From Sulfitobacter litoralis (GTDB taxonomy: Bacteria > Pseudomonadota > Alphaproteobacteria > Rhodobacterales > Rhodobacteraceae), in the NCBI RefSeq assembly GCF_900103185.1, contig NZ_FNJD01000003.1, forward strand, positions 1 through 64,000: a stretch of DNA of 64,000 nt, read 5' to 3'. The position numbers and the translations under genes are program-made. Of the stretch, positions 9,427-17,483 are shown in pieces (position 1 is the stretch's first letter; every line of letters starts with the position of its first letter). The notes beneath the pieces are model-generated. The model ran no database searches, was not told the origin of the DNA, and saw only the letters and a list, made by a program, of their open reading frames with translations.

Positions 9427-12081
9427 TTACTCGTCCACCTGAACGGTGAATTCGAGTTCAGCGGACCAACCCGGAAGCACCGTGCCGTGGTCACTTGAGA
9501 TGTTGCTCGTTGTGACTGTGGATGTGCTGCCTGCCGGGATGAGCGTCTCGCTGCATGTGCCGCCACAATCGACAATCGACGTGTAGGCGGGCGCGGCATC
9601 AGAGATGATGACGTCTGCAGCGGGAGAGGAGCCGGTGTTTTCAGCTACAACCTTGTAGCGGATACACTGACCTGGTTCGACGTCTTGACGGGTCTTGGTA
9701 AAGGTCCCGACAGCGCCAGTGCAGCCGGCGTCGATGTACTGGAACTTGCTCAGCGTGATGTCACCAGAGATGATCACGATACGGTCTTCTACTGCGTTGT
9801 CAGTCGGATCCGCATCGGTCGCTGTGGCGTTGTTCAGCGATGGATCAAGGGTGATAACGCTGTTCTCGGTCACACCGCTTGTCGATGTCGAAGGGGTCTG
9901 CACACGGTAGATCACCGAGATGCTGTCACCGGGGGCAAGCCCGTTCACACCAGCCGATACACCGTCCGTCAGATCATCAAAGTTGTCGATCACCAGTTCA
10001 GAGGGGTCGATCACACCGTTGCCATTGGCGTCCCAGAACAATGCGCCCGAGAAGTTGTCTAGCCCTGCATCATCAATTGCGCCTTCGGTGATAGCAACGT
10101 TACCGGTGTTGGTGATGGTGTGGGTCATATCGACGATCCCACCCGGCGAAGCCTGAGCCGTCTGGTCATCGATGATCTCTACATTATAGATCTCTCTTAC
10201 GGTGACTGCGTTGACGATCCGGTCGCCTTGGCCCGATACAGAAGAGATCAACGCGATGTCTACCAAGGTGTCACCAGGGAGCTGATCTTCAGGCGGGGTG
10301 ATCACAACGGTGAAGGTATCGCTTGAACCAGCCGGGATGGTCCCGGTGTTGGTAATCGCAGACCCGTCAGCAGAGCGGAATTCGACGGTCCAGCCAGCGG
10401 GCAAAGCTTGCGCAAGCGACAGATTGTAGCTGTCAGATACCGGACCGTTGTTTTGAACGACCATGTCATAGGTGACCGGCGCACCGGGATCGGTGGGATA
10501 GGTCACCCAGGGCGCGCCGCCGTTCGTGGGGTCAAGGCCATCGCCTTCGGACCCTACGACCGCGTTCTCAAGATCAACGGACGATGCAAGGACAGCACCC
10601 GTGAATGTCGCTGTCGATGTATCCGATACACCTGAGGCATCCGATGTGGTTTTCACGGTGGCGCTGTAATTGGCAGCGCCGGTTGGTGCGGCGTCTGTTG
10701 GCAGTGTAGCGATCAAGGTAACCTTGACGCTGTCACCTGCAGCAATCGGGCCTACAGAACCGATGATTGGTGTGATCCCATCCGCACCTACGAACCGGAA
10801 GGTTGTGCCATCTGGATAGGTATCGGTGACAGTGTTGATATCAAGCGTCAGGTTGTCGGTCTGGTTGGAACGGTTGGTCAGAACGAACTCGTGTTTGATT
10901 GTGCCGCCTTGTTGCGCATCGGCGGTCTCTGTCACGACATCGTTGTTTTGCCCGTCATCATCGGTTCCTGAAGCAGTGGTTGCATCTGCCGCACCGGCAC
11001 CGTCGATGGCTGTATCAGCGATGGACACAGCGAACTGGTCGTCCACGATGATCGAGGCTGTGTTCGATGGCGGGAAAGCGACGGAGTCAACTTCTTGAGT
11101 CGCGACATTTTCGATGATGCCCGCATCCGCAGTGTCCAAAATCACCGCTTGGAACGTCACGCTGCCAGAACGACCAGAGTCGATATTCGAGATGGTAAAG
11201 TTCACACTTTGACCATTGTTATCGAAGGCGATGGAGTCAGCCGTGGCCGTATTTGGACCGTTATAGGCGTCAGGTGTCGACGACCCATTGGTATCATCCA
11301 GCGGATCTGTAGCATCAGACCACTGAGCCGAGCCCGGAACGTATTCCAGACGTCCGTCCAGGATGTCATCCACAACGTAGTTTTGCGCAGCAGCAAGGCC
11401 GGTGCTCGAGTAGGTCAGCTTGATGGTCACTGTGTCACCGGCGTCGACGATGTTTGTGTTCCCGCCTGAGCCTGCATCCGCAACCATGGATTTGACCAGT
11501 TCGACAATCGCATCGTTAGAGATGGTCAATGTATCGGTATTGAGCGCTGTCTCGGTGCCATCAAGGTTCGAGACCGCTGTGACGGCCATGTCGTCAGTGC
11601 CTGATGCATTTGATGGGGCAGTGACTTCGATGATGACGCCGAACTGTTCGCCCGAGGCTAATGTTGGTGTTTCACTCAACGGCGTAGCGCTATCGGCGAC
11701 ACCATCCATGTTCGCATCCGGATAGAAGACGATGCCAGTGGGCTCAAGAAAGCCTGTACCTGACTCAGTTGCCGCGAGTGTGAAAAAGTCTGCGCCGTTC
11801 CCGTCGTTGGTAATGATATGCGGCAGGAAAGCCTTACCACCAGGTGCAATTGTTTCGTTGTTATTCGACGTCATCGTGACGCCAGCAACCTGCTGCACAA
11901 TCGTTTCAACTGTGTTTGACGTGACCGTAATGGTATCGCCAGCTTCGTTTGTATACGTCGCAACCGCTTGGTTGCCGATCACGGACCCGGCATCTGGCGA
12001 GGCCGCCATGGCGACTGCGCCAAATGCGGCTGTGACCGCCATCGCGCTTGCAGAGCGCATGAAGAATGATTGATGTTTCAC
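9427..12081 (-). CDS. Exported DUF11-repeat protein, 884 aa
   Basis: Predicted secreted or surface protein with no assigned function. The signal peptide ends near AVAMAA (about residue 27). The mature part is acidic, Thr/Ser/Asp-rich and built from tandem beta-sandwich units with DUF11 hallmarks (for example DAGDTVTIKLTYSSTG, GAPVTYDMVVQNNGPVSDSY, GGIVDMTHTITNTGNVAITE and PGQCIRYKVVAENTGSSPA). Calcium-type loops occur at DANMDGVAD (near 123) and DANGNGVIDPSEL (near 680). The only four cysteines lie in the last ~110 residues and could form two disulfides. The start codon is GTG at 12081, chosen for the upstream AAAGGAACG. No barrel or cell-wall anchor is seen, so retention at the surface would need a partner, plausibly the 1920-aa product of the next gene. 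Confidence 0.75.
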   Translation of the reverse strand: MKHQSFFMRSASAMAVTAAFGAVAMAASPDAGSVIGNQAVATYTNEAGDTITVTSNTVETIVQQVAGVTMTSNNNETIAPGGKAFLPHIITNDGNGADFFTLAATESGTGFLEPTGIVFYPDANMDGVADSATPLSETPTLASGEQFGVIIEVTAPSNASGTDDMAVTAVSNLDGTETALNTDTLTISNDAIVELVKSMVADAGSGGNTNIVDAGDTVTIKLTYSSTGLAAAQNYVVDDILDGRLEYVPGSAQWSDATDPLDDTNGSSTPDAYNGPNTATADSIAFDNNGQSVNFTISNIDSGRSGSVTFQAVILDTADAGIIENVATQEVDSVAFPPSNTASIIVDDQFAVSIADTAIDGAGAADATTASGTDDDGQNNDVVTETADAQQGGTIKHEFVLTNRSNQTDNLTLDINTVTDTYPDGTTFRFVGADGITPIIGSVGPIAAGDSVKVTLIATLPTDAAPTGAANYSATVKTTSDASGVSDTSTATFTGAVLASSVDLENAVVGSEGDGLDPTNGGAPWVTYPTDPGAPVTYDMVVQNNGPVSDSYNLSLAQALPAGWTVEFRSADGSAITNTGTIPAGSSDTFTVVITPPEDQLPGDTLVDIALISSVSGQGDRIVNAVTVREIYNVEIIDDQTAQASPGGIVDMTHTITNTGNVAITEGAIDDAGLDNFSGALFWDANGNGVIDPSELVIDNFDDLTDGVSAGVNGLAPGDSISVIYRVQTPSTSTSGVTENSVITLDPSLNNATATDADPTDNAVEDRIVIISGDITLSKFQYIDAGCTGAVGTFTKTRQDVEPGQCIRYKVVAENTGSSPAADVIISDAAPAYTSIVDCGGTCSETLIPAGSTSTVTTSNISSDHGTVLPGWSAELEFTVQVDE

Positions 12082-12138
12082 GTTAGTCGTTCCTTTGATT
12101 TAATTTGAAATAAGCAAATTGGATCAGGTTCCCCCCGA

Positions 12139-12648
12139 TCAGTTGACGCGCACCCGGTAGCTGTTGAGTGCGATTTCGCCTGACTCCAAAGGCTCGCTTA
12201 GCGTCCAACGGACGGCAGCGATCTGATCCTCAGGAAGCGGTTCTGGTTGAAGTGTGCCATCTGCACCGGCGACCATGCGTGTGGCGGGGAGTGTGGACCA
12301 TTCGAGGCCATCGTTTTCAGGGTCGAGGTCTGCCTGCACTTCGAACACAGCCTTGATGGAGGTGCTTTCGGCGCCCAGCGTCAGGGTCACCCCTTCGGGT
12401 ACCGGTGCCGCAATGACGATCCCTGCAAGGGCTTGCTCGGTCGTGTTCTCGTGCTGCAGCTGGTATTGAACAACCTCGCCGGGGCGTACTGTACCCCGTT
12501 CGATCAGCGCTTCTTCGCCCTCGGCTGCTTCAACAATGCGGAAGGAAAAGCTGCTTGAAAGTGCGTCGGCAAAAGCCGGCACACCGGCGACAGAAATCGC
12601 AACACCTGCGAGCAACGCACGGGCAATCTGGTTGGTTTTAAGTGACAT
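12139..12648 (-). CDS. Small exported DUF11-like protein, 169 aa
   Basis: First gene of the three-gene surface operon. It has a Sec signal peptide (LLAGVAISVAGVPAFA, cleavage near residue 27) and a single beta-sandwich-like unit (VRPGEVVQYQLQHENTTEQA near 56-75, then VPEGVTLTLGAES) that matches one DUF11-type repeat of its neighbours. It ends with VRVN and has no anchor. The ATG has a strong ribosome binding site (AGGGGAAAC). The function is unknown; it could be a minimal subunit or capping unit of whatever the two larger proteins build, but that is inference. The gap to the next gene is 57 bases. Confidence 0.7.
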   Translation of the reverse strand: MSLKTNQIARALLAGVAISVAGVPAFADALSSSFSFRIVEAAEGEEALIERGTVRPGEVVQYQLQHENTTEQALAGIVIAAPVPEGVTLTLGAESTSIKAVFEVQADLDPENDGLEWSTLPATRMVAGADGTLQPEPLPEDQIAAVRWTLSEPLESGEIALNSYRVRVN

Positions 12649-12850
12649 ATTGTTTCCCCTATAGGCCGGCCCTCGCCGGCAGTTTTGATGAACTGTCCCA
12701 GTGGCTGGGCTGTCCTGAATTCATCATCACGGGAAATATCTCGCGCTGCATTCTCGCTTAGGGTTAGATTTTTGATCTGCTGGGCAGCCCTCTACCCGTC
12801 CGTATATGCGGCGCTATCAATTCGAGGGCACAACACGCAATTCGCGCGGT

Positions 12851-12866
12851 GATTGCAGCTGCAATC
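12851..12866. promoter_or_regulatory. Perfect 16-bp palindrome, candidate operator
   Basis: GATTGCAGCTGCAATC reads identically on both strands. It lies about 200 bases upstream of the first gene of the DUF11 operon. Its symmetry suits a dimeric regulator; no known family consensus was recognised. Confidence 0.45.
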
Positions 12867-12941
12867 CCGCGTCGGACTGCACAAGGCAGGCGGTTCGCCC
12901 ACGTGAAACAGGGCGTTGATTCTATCTATTCGGGGGGAATA

Positions 12942-12960
12942 TCGCCCCGATCTGGGGCGA
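12942..12960. other. Hairpin TCGCCCC/GGGGCGA
   Basis: Seven-base-pair perfect stem with a 5-base loop, lying after the stronger hairpin at 12971-13000 in the direction of minus-strand transcription. It may be part of the 3' end of the DUF6505 transcript. Confidence 0.4.
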
Positions 12961-12970
12961 AGAATATGCG

Positions 12971-13000
12971 ACACCCCGTCCGGATAACTGGACAGGGTGT
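12971..13000 (-). terminator. Hairpin after the DUF6505 gene, possible terminator
   Basis: ACACCCCGTCC pairs with GGACAGGGTGT (one mismatch) across an 8-base loop, 17 bases after the stop codon. There is no strong T run on the minus strand, so termination is likely but not certain. Confidence 0.5.
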
Positions 13001-13016
13001 TTCGTATAGTTAACGG

Positions 13017-13535
13017 TTAGTGAGAGTGACCGTGCCCACCGTGGTCGTCCTCATCCAGCGATCCGTGCACGGCAAACTGATCAATCCCCGCATCCTGCGG
13101 TTCGATGAAACGATAGCTTTCGCGCACACCGCTGTCGGACAGTTCGCGTGCGACGGTCAGCAGCGTGTTGGGGGCGTGGTCGGCGCAAAGCTCCATCATC
13201 TGGGCGACTTCTTCTTCTGCCACAGGGCGCGCGGCTTCGGGCGAAGGTGCGCCATAGATCTCGACGAAATGCTTCATCAGCTGCAATGTGATTGCCTCGA
13301 CCTCAAACGGTTCCGCCTTGGTCACCGCGACAAATGTCACGCGGCCAAAGGTTTCCACGCCCATCCAGCCGTTCGCAAATGCCTGCCGCGCCTTGCCGGT
13401 CAGATCGCCTTCGGACCAGTTCGAAAACTCGAACCCGCCGGATACGCACCATTCGCCCGTACGCGCCGGAGAATGAAATACATTACGGTCGCTTTCATCA
13501 AAGTGGATGGCGCGGGCGAGGAATAGATCACTCAT
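13017..13535 (-). CDS. DUF6505 family protein of the formate dehydrogenase region
   Basis: Cytoplasmic 172-aa protein that I place in DUF6505 from its overall pattern and position. No catalytic motif is evident. The C-terminus is a histidine/acid-rich tail (DEDDHGGHGHSH), which could bind a metal ion. It is the last gene of the leftward FDH accessory operon and overlaps the stop of the ligase-like gene by 4 bases (ATGA), so the two are translationally coupled. A role in metal or cofactor handling for the formate dehydrogenase is inference from the tail and context. Confidence 0.65.
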   Translation of the reverse strand: MSDLFLARAIHFDESDRNVFHSPARTGEWCVSGGFEFSNWSEGDLTGKARQAFANGWMGVETFGRVTFVAVTKAEPFEVEAITLQLMKHFVEIYGAPSPEAARPVAEEEVAQMMELCADHAPNTLLTVARELSDSGVRESYRFIEPQDAGIDQFAVHGSLDEDDHGGHGHSH

Positions 13536-14233
13536 GAGGCTGGCTCCAGCAGGTCGGTCAGTGGAATAAGATGCGTGGTCTTGTCGGTTTTCAGCAGCAG
13601 GCCAAAGTTTTCGTCAACACCGGTAAAGCTGCCGGTCAGGTCGCCATGCGTCATGTGCTCTCCCATGGCCCAGGCCAGCCCCGTCCATTCTTTATGGAGC
13701 GGGCCTGCGCCGTCATCCATCCAGCGGTTCAGCGCAACCAGCATATGCCGCGCCCAAGCCTCAAGAAGGTCGACCGAACCGACTTCGGCACAGCCTTCGC
13801 CATACAGCGTGGTCACATCGGGCGTATCGCCTGGCGTGTCATTCTGCGGCAATAGCTTCACGTGAAACGCTACGACCAGCCAGTCAGGCACTTGGGTCGG
13901 ATCGCTTTCAGAGGCCGCTGCACGCATCTGCCCACAAATCGCGCCATTCAGCCGCAAATCACCGTTCCATGCCAGATGTACGCCCACCTCGGGCGGCGCT
14001 AGCGCGCCAAGGGCATTCTGGAACCCCACGGCGCAAAGCGGCAGCATGGCCATTGCTTGGGCAAGCGGCACCTCGGGCGCAAAGACGATGGCGACCTGCA
14101 AGACGCTCGGCCCCAGATCATACAGCACCAGCCCCGCATCACACCCCTGCCGCGCCTCTGCGCAGGCCTGCTCGAAGGGGTCATCAGCCTGCGCACCCGC
14201 CAGCAAGGGTGGAAAAACGGGGCCGTCGCTCAT
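13532..14233 (-). CDS. Lipoate/biotin protein ligase-like protein, probably non-catalytic
   Basis: 233-aa cytoplasmic protein resembling the biotin/lipoate A/B ligase fold with a C-terminal DUF4444-like segment (ENFGLLLKTDKTTHLIPL near 209-226). The region AWNGDLRLNGAICGQMR (about 108-124) aligns by eye with the WPND...KxxGIL signature of BirA-type ligases, but the catalytic lysine position is not Lys and the glycine-rich adenylation loop is absent. I therefore doubt it is an active ligase. It overlaps its upstream neighbour (Mrp) and its downstream neighbour (DUF6505) by 4 bases each. It may bind a cofactor or carrier during FDH maturation; that is unproven. Confidence 0.65.
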   Translation of the reverse strand: MSDGPVFPPLLAGAQADDPFEQACAEARQGCDAGLVLYDLGPSVLQVAIVFAPEVPLAQAMAMLPLCAVGFQNALGALAPPEVGVHLAWNGDLRLNGAICGQMRAAASESDPTQVPDWLVVAFHVKLLPQNDTPGDTPDVTTLYGEGCAEVGSVDLLEAWARHMLVALNRWMDDGAGPLHKEWTGLAWAMGEHMTHGDLTGSFTGVDENFGLLLKTDKTTHLIPLTDLLEPAS

Positions 14234-15297
14234 GCGTGTCCGCCCGCTATCAGGGCCTTGGCCACTTTGCGGAAGCCTTCGGCCTGCGTGCTGTCGGGTT
14301 TGGACACGACAATCGGCGCGCCCCCGTCAGCCGCGACACGGATATCCAGATGCAACGGTATCTCTGCCAGCAGAGGCACGCCCAGCTTTTCTGCCTCGGC
14401 GGCGACACCGCCATGCCCAAAGACATGTTCCTCGTGCCCGCAGTTGGAACAGATATGCGTGCTCATGTTTTCAATCATCCCGATGATCGGCGTCTTGAGC
14501 TGGTTGAACATGTCGATCCCCTTGCGGGCATCCAGCAGCGCTACATCCTGCGGTGTGCTAACAATAATTGCGCCGTCCACATGGGCCTTTTGCGCCAAGG
14601 TCATCTGCACATCGCCGGTGCCGGGCGGCAGATCGACGATCAACACATCCAGTGCGCCCCATTGCACCTGCATCATCATCTGCTGCAATGCGCCCATCAG
14701 CATCGGACCGCGCCAGACCACCGCCTGATCGTCGTTGGTCATCAATCCGATCGACATCATTGTCACGCCAAAGTTGCGCATCGGCAGGATCGTTTTACCA
14801 TCAGGCGACGCAGGCCGGCCGGAAACACCCAGCATCCGCGGCTGCGACGGACCGTAGACATCGGCATCCAGCATGCCCACGCGGCGGCCTTCGGCGGCCA
14901 GCGCACAAGCAAGATTCGCAGCAACGGTAGATTTCCCGACGCCACCCTTGCCTGACGCGATGGCAATAATACGGTCCACGCCGGGGATCTTCTCTGGCCC
15001 TGCGGGTTCGGATTTGCGGCCCAGTTTCAGATCGGGCGGTGGGGCTTGTTTGGAATGGGCGGTCAGCACCGCCGAGACAGAGGCAACCCCCTCAAGCGCT
15101 TTGACCGCGGCATCTGCCTCGTCGCGCAACTTGGCGTAGGCGTCGGCATGGCTTGGGTTCACCTCAAGCACAAAGCGCACCGCGCCCTCGTCAACGGTCA
15201 ATGCTTTAACGAGGCCCAGTTCGACGATGTCCTTGCCGGACACGGGGTCATTCAGGGTTTTCAGGCAGGCCAATACGGCATCACGGGTGACGCTCAC
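14230..15297 (-). CDS. Mrp/ApbC family iron-sulfur cluster carrier ATPase
   Basis: P-loop ATPase of 355 aa that carries and delivers 4Fe-4S clusters to target apoproteins in the cytoplasm. An N-terminal MIP18/DUF59-type domain (about 1-80) precedes the deviant Walker A GKGGVGKS (116-123), the DADVYGPSQPR switch and the LPPGTGDVQMTL motif. The CxxC that holds the bridging cluster is CSNCGHEEHVFGHGG. Translation starts at GTG, overlapping the upstream stop by 4 bases. Its place in the FDH accessory operon suggests it loads clusters into FDH subunits or the multi-cluster protein upstream, although Mrp proteins usually act broadly. Confidence 0.92.
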   Translation of the reverse strand: MSVTRDAVLACLKTLNDPVSGKDIVELGLVKALTVDEGAVRFVLEVNPSHADAYAKLRDEADAAVKALEGVASVSAVLTAHSKQAPPPDLKLGRKSEPAGPEKIPGVDRIIAIASGKGGVGKSTVAANLACALAAEGRRVGMLDADVYGPSQPRMLGVSGRPASPDGKTILPMRNFGVTMMSIGLMTNDDQAVVWRGPMLMGALQQMMMQVQWGALDVLIVDLPPGTGDVQMTLAQKAHVDGAIIVSTPQDVALLDARKGIDMFNQLKTPIIGMIENMSTHICSNCGHEEHVFGHGGVAAEAEKLGVPLLAEIPLHLDIRVAADGGAPIVVSKPDSTQAEGFRKVAKALIAGGHA

Positions 15298-15494
15298 GCT
15301 TCGGACTGCCCTTGGATTTTGCCGGTCACGACATGTTCAAGGTCCAGCCCGTCAACGGTCAGCACCACTTTAGCCTCGAATGTCTTGCCGCCGGTATCGC
15401 CGTTTTCGCGCATCGCTTCTTCGATGGCTTGCTGCGAGGTCACGCCGACCTGCTTGAGGAACTTGCGCATCGACATGTTGAAATCATCGCTCAT
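15294..15494 (-). CDS. DUF6494 family small protein
   Basis: 66-aa cytoplasmic protein: a short helical start (MSMRKFLKQVGVTSQQAIEE) followed by a two-strand hairpin (FEAKVVLTVDGLDLEHVVTG). It has a clear ribosome binding site (CAGGAGA). The function is unknown. It is coupled by a 4-base overlap (GTGA) to the Mrp gene and follows the Fe-S protein gene by 36 bases, so it belongs to the FDH accessory operon. Confidence 0.65.
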   Translation of the reverse strand: MSDDFNMSMRKFLKQVGVTSQQAIEEAMRENGDTGGKTFEAKVVLTVDGLDLEHVVTGKIQGQSEA

Positions 15495-15530
15495 GATTTT
15501 CTCCTGTTCTGGGGTGGGTCTGCACAGCGC

Positions 15531-17483
15531 CTAGTGGTCTTTGCGCTTGCTAAAATAGTCTTCGGATGTGCGTACGCGGGGACGGTCTTTGCCCGCTAGC
15601 GGATTGTTCTGCGCGTGATACTGCGCGTTGATCCTGCAATTGTCGCACATCTGGATCATCTTTGCCGCCTCGGACGAGGCGAACATAGCGTGCTTGCCCG
15701 CCAGCTTTTCGGTGATCTTTTCCACGGTGGATTTCACGCCGAACAGCGACCCGCATTCGATGCAGGCAAAGGGTTCTTCCTCGTGCAGCACCACTTGGGT
15801 AAAGGCCTGCGCGGTCAGGTTCAGCTGGGGTTTCAGCGTGATCGCGTCTTCGGGGCAGATATTGGCACAGAGCCCGCATTGCAGGCAGGCATCTTCTTGA
15901 AAGCGGAGCTGCGGCAGATCGGGATTATCGCCAAGCGCGCCCGACGGGCAGAGCGACACGCACGACAAGCACAGCGTGCAGGCATCCGTATCCACCAGCA
16001 CCGCACCATAGGGAGCAGCATCGGGCAGATCGATCACCTTGGCCTCGGGCTGCAAGGTCTTGCCCGCAAGCCGCGCGACCTGACGGCGGGTACCCAGCGG
16101 CAGCAGCGTGTCATGCGCGGGCTGCGCGGTTTCGGTAACCAATGCGGTCTCCAGCGCATCGGGGTCGGCAACATCAATCAGGCGGATCGTATCGGTGCCA
16201 CTGATGGCACGGGCAAGCTCGGCCTGAACCTCGATCACGTCACGCTCTGTACGCGGCGACAGCAATACATCCACATGCGCAAAACCGCAGCCAAGTGCGG
16301 CCAGCATTTCTGCATGGCCGAACCCTGCAAGCGCATCTACGGCCAGCGGGATAACATCGACCGGCAAGCCAGCGCCGAACCGCGCGTAAAGGCGGATCAT
16401 CTCGGCCCCGTGGTCTTCGTCATGTACCAACAAGCGCGGCGCGTTGCCGCCTGCCTTGCGATAGGTCGATGCCAGCGTCGACACCCGGCGAAACAGCGTA
16501 TCCACGGGCGGCGCGTCATAGGTGATTGCGCCGGACGGGCACACGGCCGAACAGCTGCCACAACCCGCGCAGATCATCGGGTCGATCGCGACATGTTCAC
16601 CGGCAGAGGTAATAGCCCCCGTCGGGCACAGGTCCAGGCAATTGGAACAGGCGGGCTGTTCGGCTCGCGAATGGGCGCACAGGCTTTTTGTCAGCCGGAC
16701 ATACAGCGGCTTTTCAAAGGTCCCGACCATCTGCATGGCCTCGCGTACGGCCTCTGCCACAGCAGGCTTACTGCCCGGATCGGCCCGCAGATAACCGTCG
16801 CGTTTGTGCGGCGCGGGAAACAGCGATGTATTTCCCGTCAAATCGAGAATGATATCGCATTGCGATTTTGCCCCGTCCCGCGGCGCGGTGAACGACGGCG
16901 CACCGCGCCCACCGGGGATCAACATCTGCAACTGGTCAAAAGTCAGGTTGAAATTGCCCAACGCGCCCGACGCCTTGCGCAGGTCGCCTTTGACCACGTC
17001 GAAACGCGGATCAACCGCCGTGTCATAATCACCCTGCCACAACACCGTCACGGCCAATGTATCGGCCACGGTTTCAGCCACCTCAAGCGCGAGGGCCGGG
17101 GGGGCCATGATCAGGCAAGTGCCTTCGGACACCACATCCAACACACGCGGAGCCGGTGCCGCCAGTTGCTGCTCTGCCAAAAGCGCCGCCATCTTGGGCG
17201 TCGCGTCACCCTTGTCATCATGCCAGCCGGCGCGGTCACGGATATCGACGAACTCGGGCACATCTGCTTCGATCTCGGCGGCAAGCTCTTCAAAGCGGGG
17301 GCGCTCTTGCTGGCAGGCGATCACGGTGTCGCCCGCCGCCATCGCCTCTGCGGCAATGCCAATCTGATCTGTGCACAGGCAGGTATAGACCTTGGAGCAC
17401 GGCAGACCCGTCGCCTTTGACAAAGCAGGCGCATCAATATCCTGACTGCCCAAACAGTCGCAAAGCAGAAAAGTCTTTTCCAT
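15531..17483 (-). CDS. Multi-cluster 4Fe-4S protein of the formate dehydrogenase region
   Basis: 650-aa cytoplasmic iron-sulfur protein with no known enzyme activity. The N-terminus has a cysteine-rich stretch (CDCLGS, then CSKVYTCLC) reminiscent of HdrA-like proteins. Ferredoxin-type clusters are seen as CSNCLDLCP, CAGCGSCSAVCP (near 300-335), CTLCLSCVSLCP and CLQCGLCANICP (near 500-560): two pairs, up to four 4Fe-4S clusters. The end carries a CIECGS...CDNC pair that could bind zinc. I chose the ATG at 17483 (GAGGAG upstream, start MEKTFLLCDCLGS) over a TTG 11 codons earlier. It is the first gene of the leftward operon, divergent from the FDH operon. Electron transfer to or from FDH, or a maturation role, is inference. 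Confidence 0.8.
   Translation of the reverse strand: MEKTFLLCDCLGSQDIDAPALSKATGLPCSKVYTCLCTDQIGIAAEAMAAGDTVIACQQERPRFEELAAEIEADVPEFVDIRDRAGWHDDKGDATPKMAALLAEQQLAAPAPRVLDVVSEGTCLIMAPPALALEVAETVADTLAVTVLWQGDYDTAVDPRFDVVKGDLRKASGALGNFNLTFDQLQMLIPGGRGAPSFTAPRDGAKSQCDIILDLTGNTSLFPAPHKRDGYLRADPGSKPAVAEAVREAMQMVGTFEKPLYVRLTKSLCAHSRAEQPACSNCLDLCPTGAITSAGEHVAIDPMICAGCGSCSAVCPSGAITYDAPPVDTLFRRVSTLASTYRKAGGNAPRLLVHDEDHGAEMIRLYARFGAGLPVDVIPLAVDALAGFGHAEMLAALGCGFAHVDVLLSPRTERDVIEVQAELARAISGTDTIRLIDVADPDALETALVTETAQPAHDTLLPLGTRRQVARLAGKTLQPEAKVIDLPDAAPYGAVLVDTDACTLCLSCVSLCPSGALGDNPDLPQLRFQEDACLQCGLCANICPEDAITLKPQLNLTAQAFTQVVLHEEEPFACIECGSLFGVKSTVEKITEKLAGKHAMFASSEAAKMIQMCDNCRINAQYHAQNNPLAGKDRPRVRTSEDYFSKRKDH

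Larger units (their letters stand above)
12649..13016. promoter_or_regulatory. Intergenic region upstream of the DUF11 operon
   Basis: These 368 bases contain no supported gene. They hold a perfect 16-bp palindrome (12851-12866), two hairpins downstream of the DUF6505 gene (12942-12960 and 12971-13000) and a small GC hairpin GCCGGC/GCCGGC around 12666-12681, just before the operon's ribosome binding site. No clean -35/-10 pair could be picked on the minus strand. Confidence 0.5.

Noticed and set aside
15615..17420. Long open frame (about 600 codons) antisense to the multi-cluster Fe-S gene
   Set aside because: It is an antisense shadow caused by high GC and codon bias; the minus-strand product has clear ferredoxin motifs.
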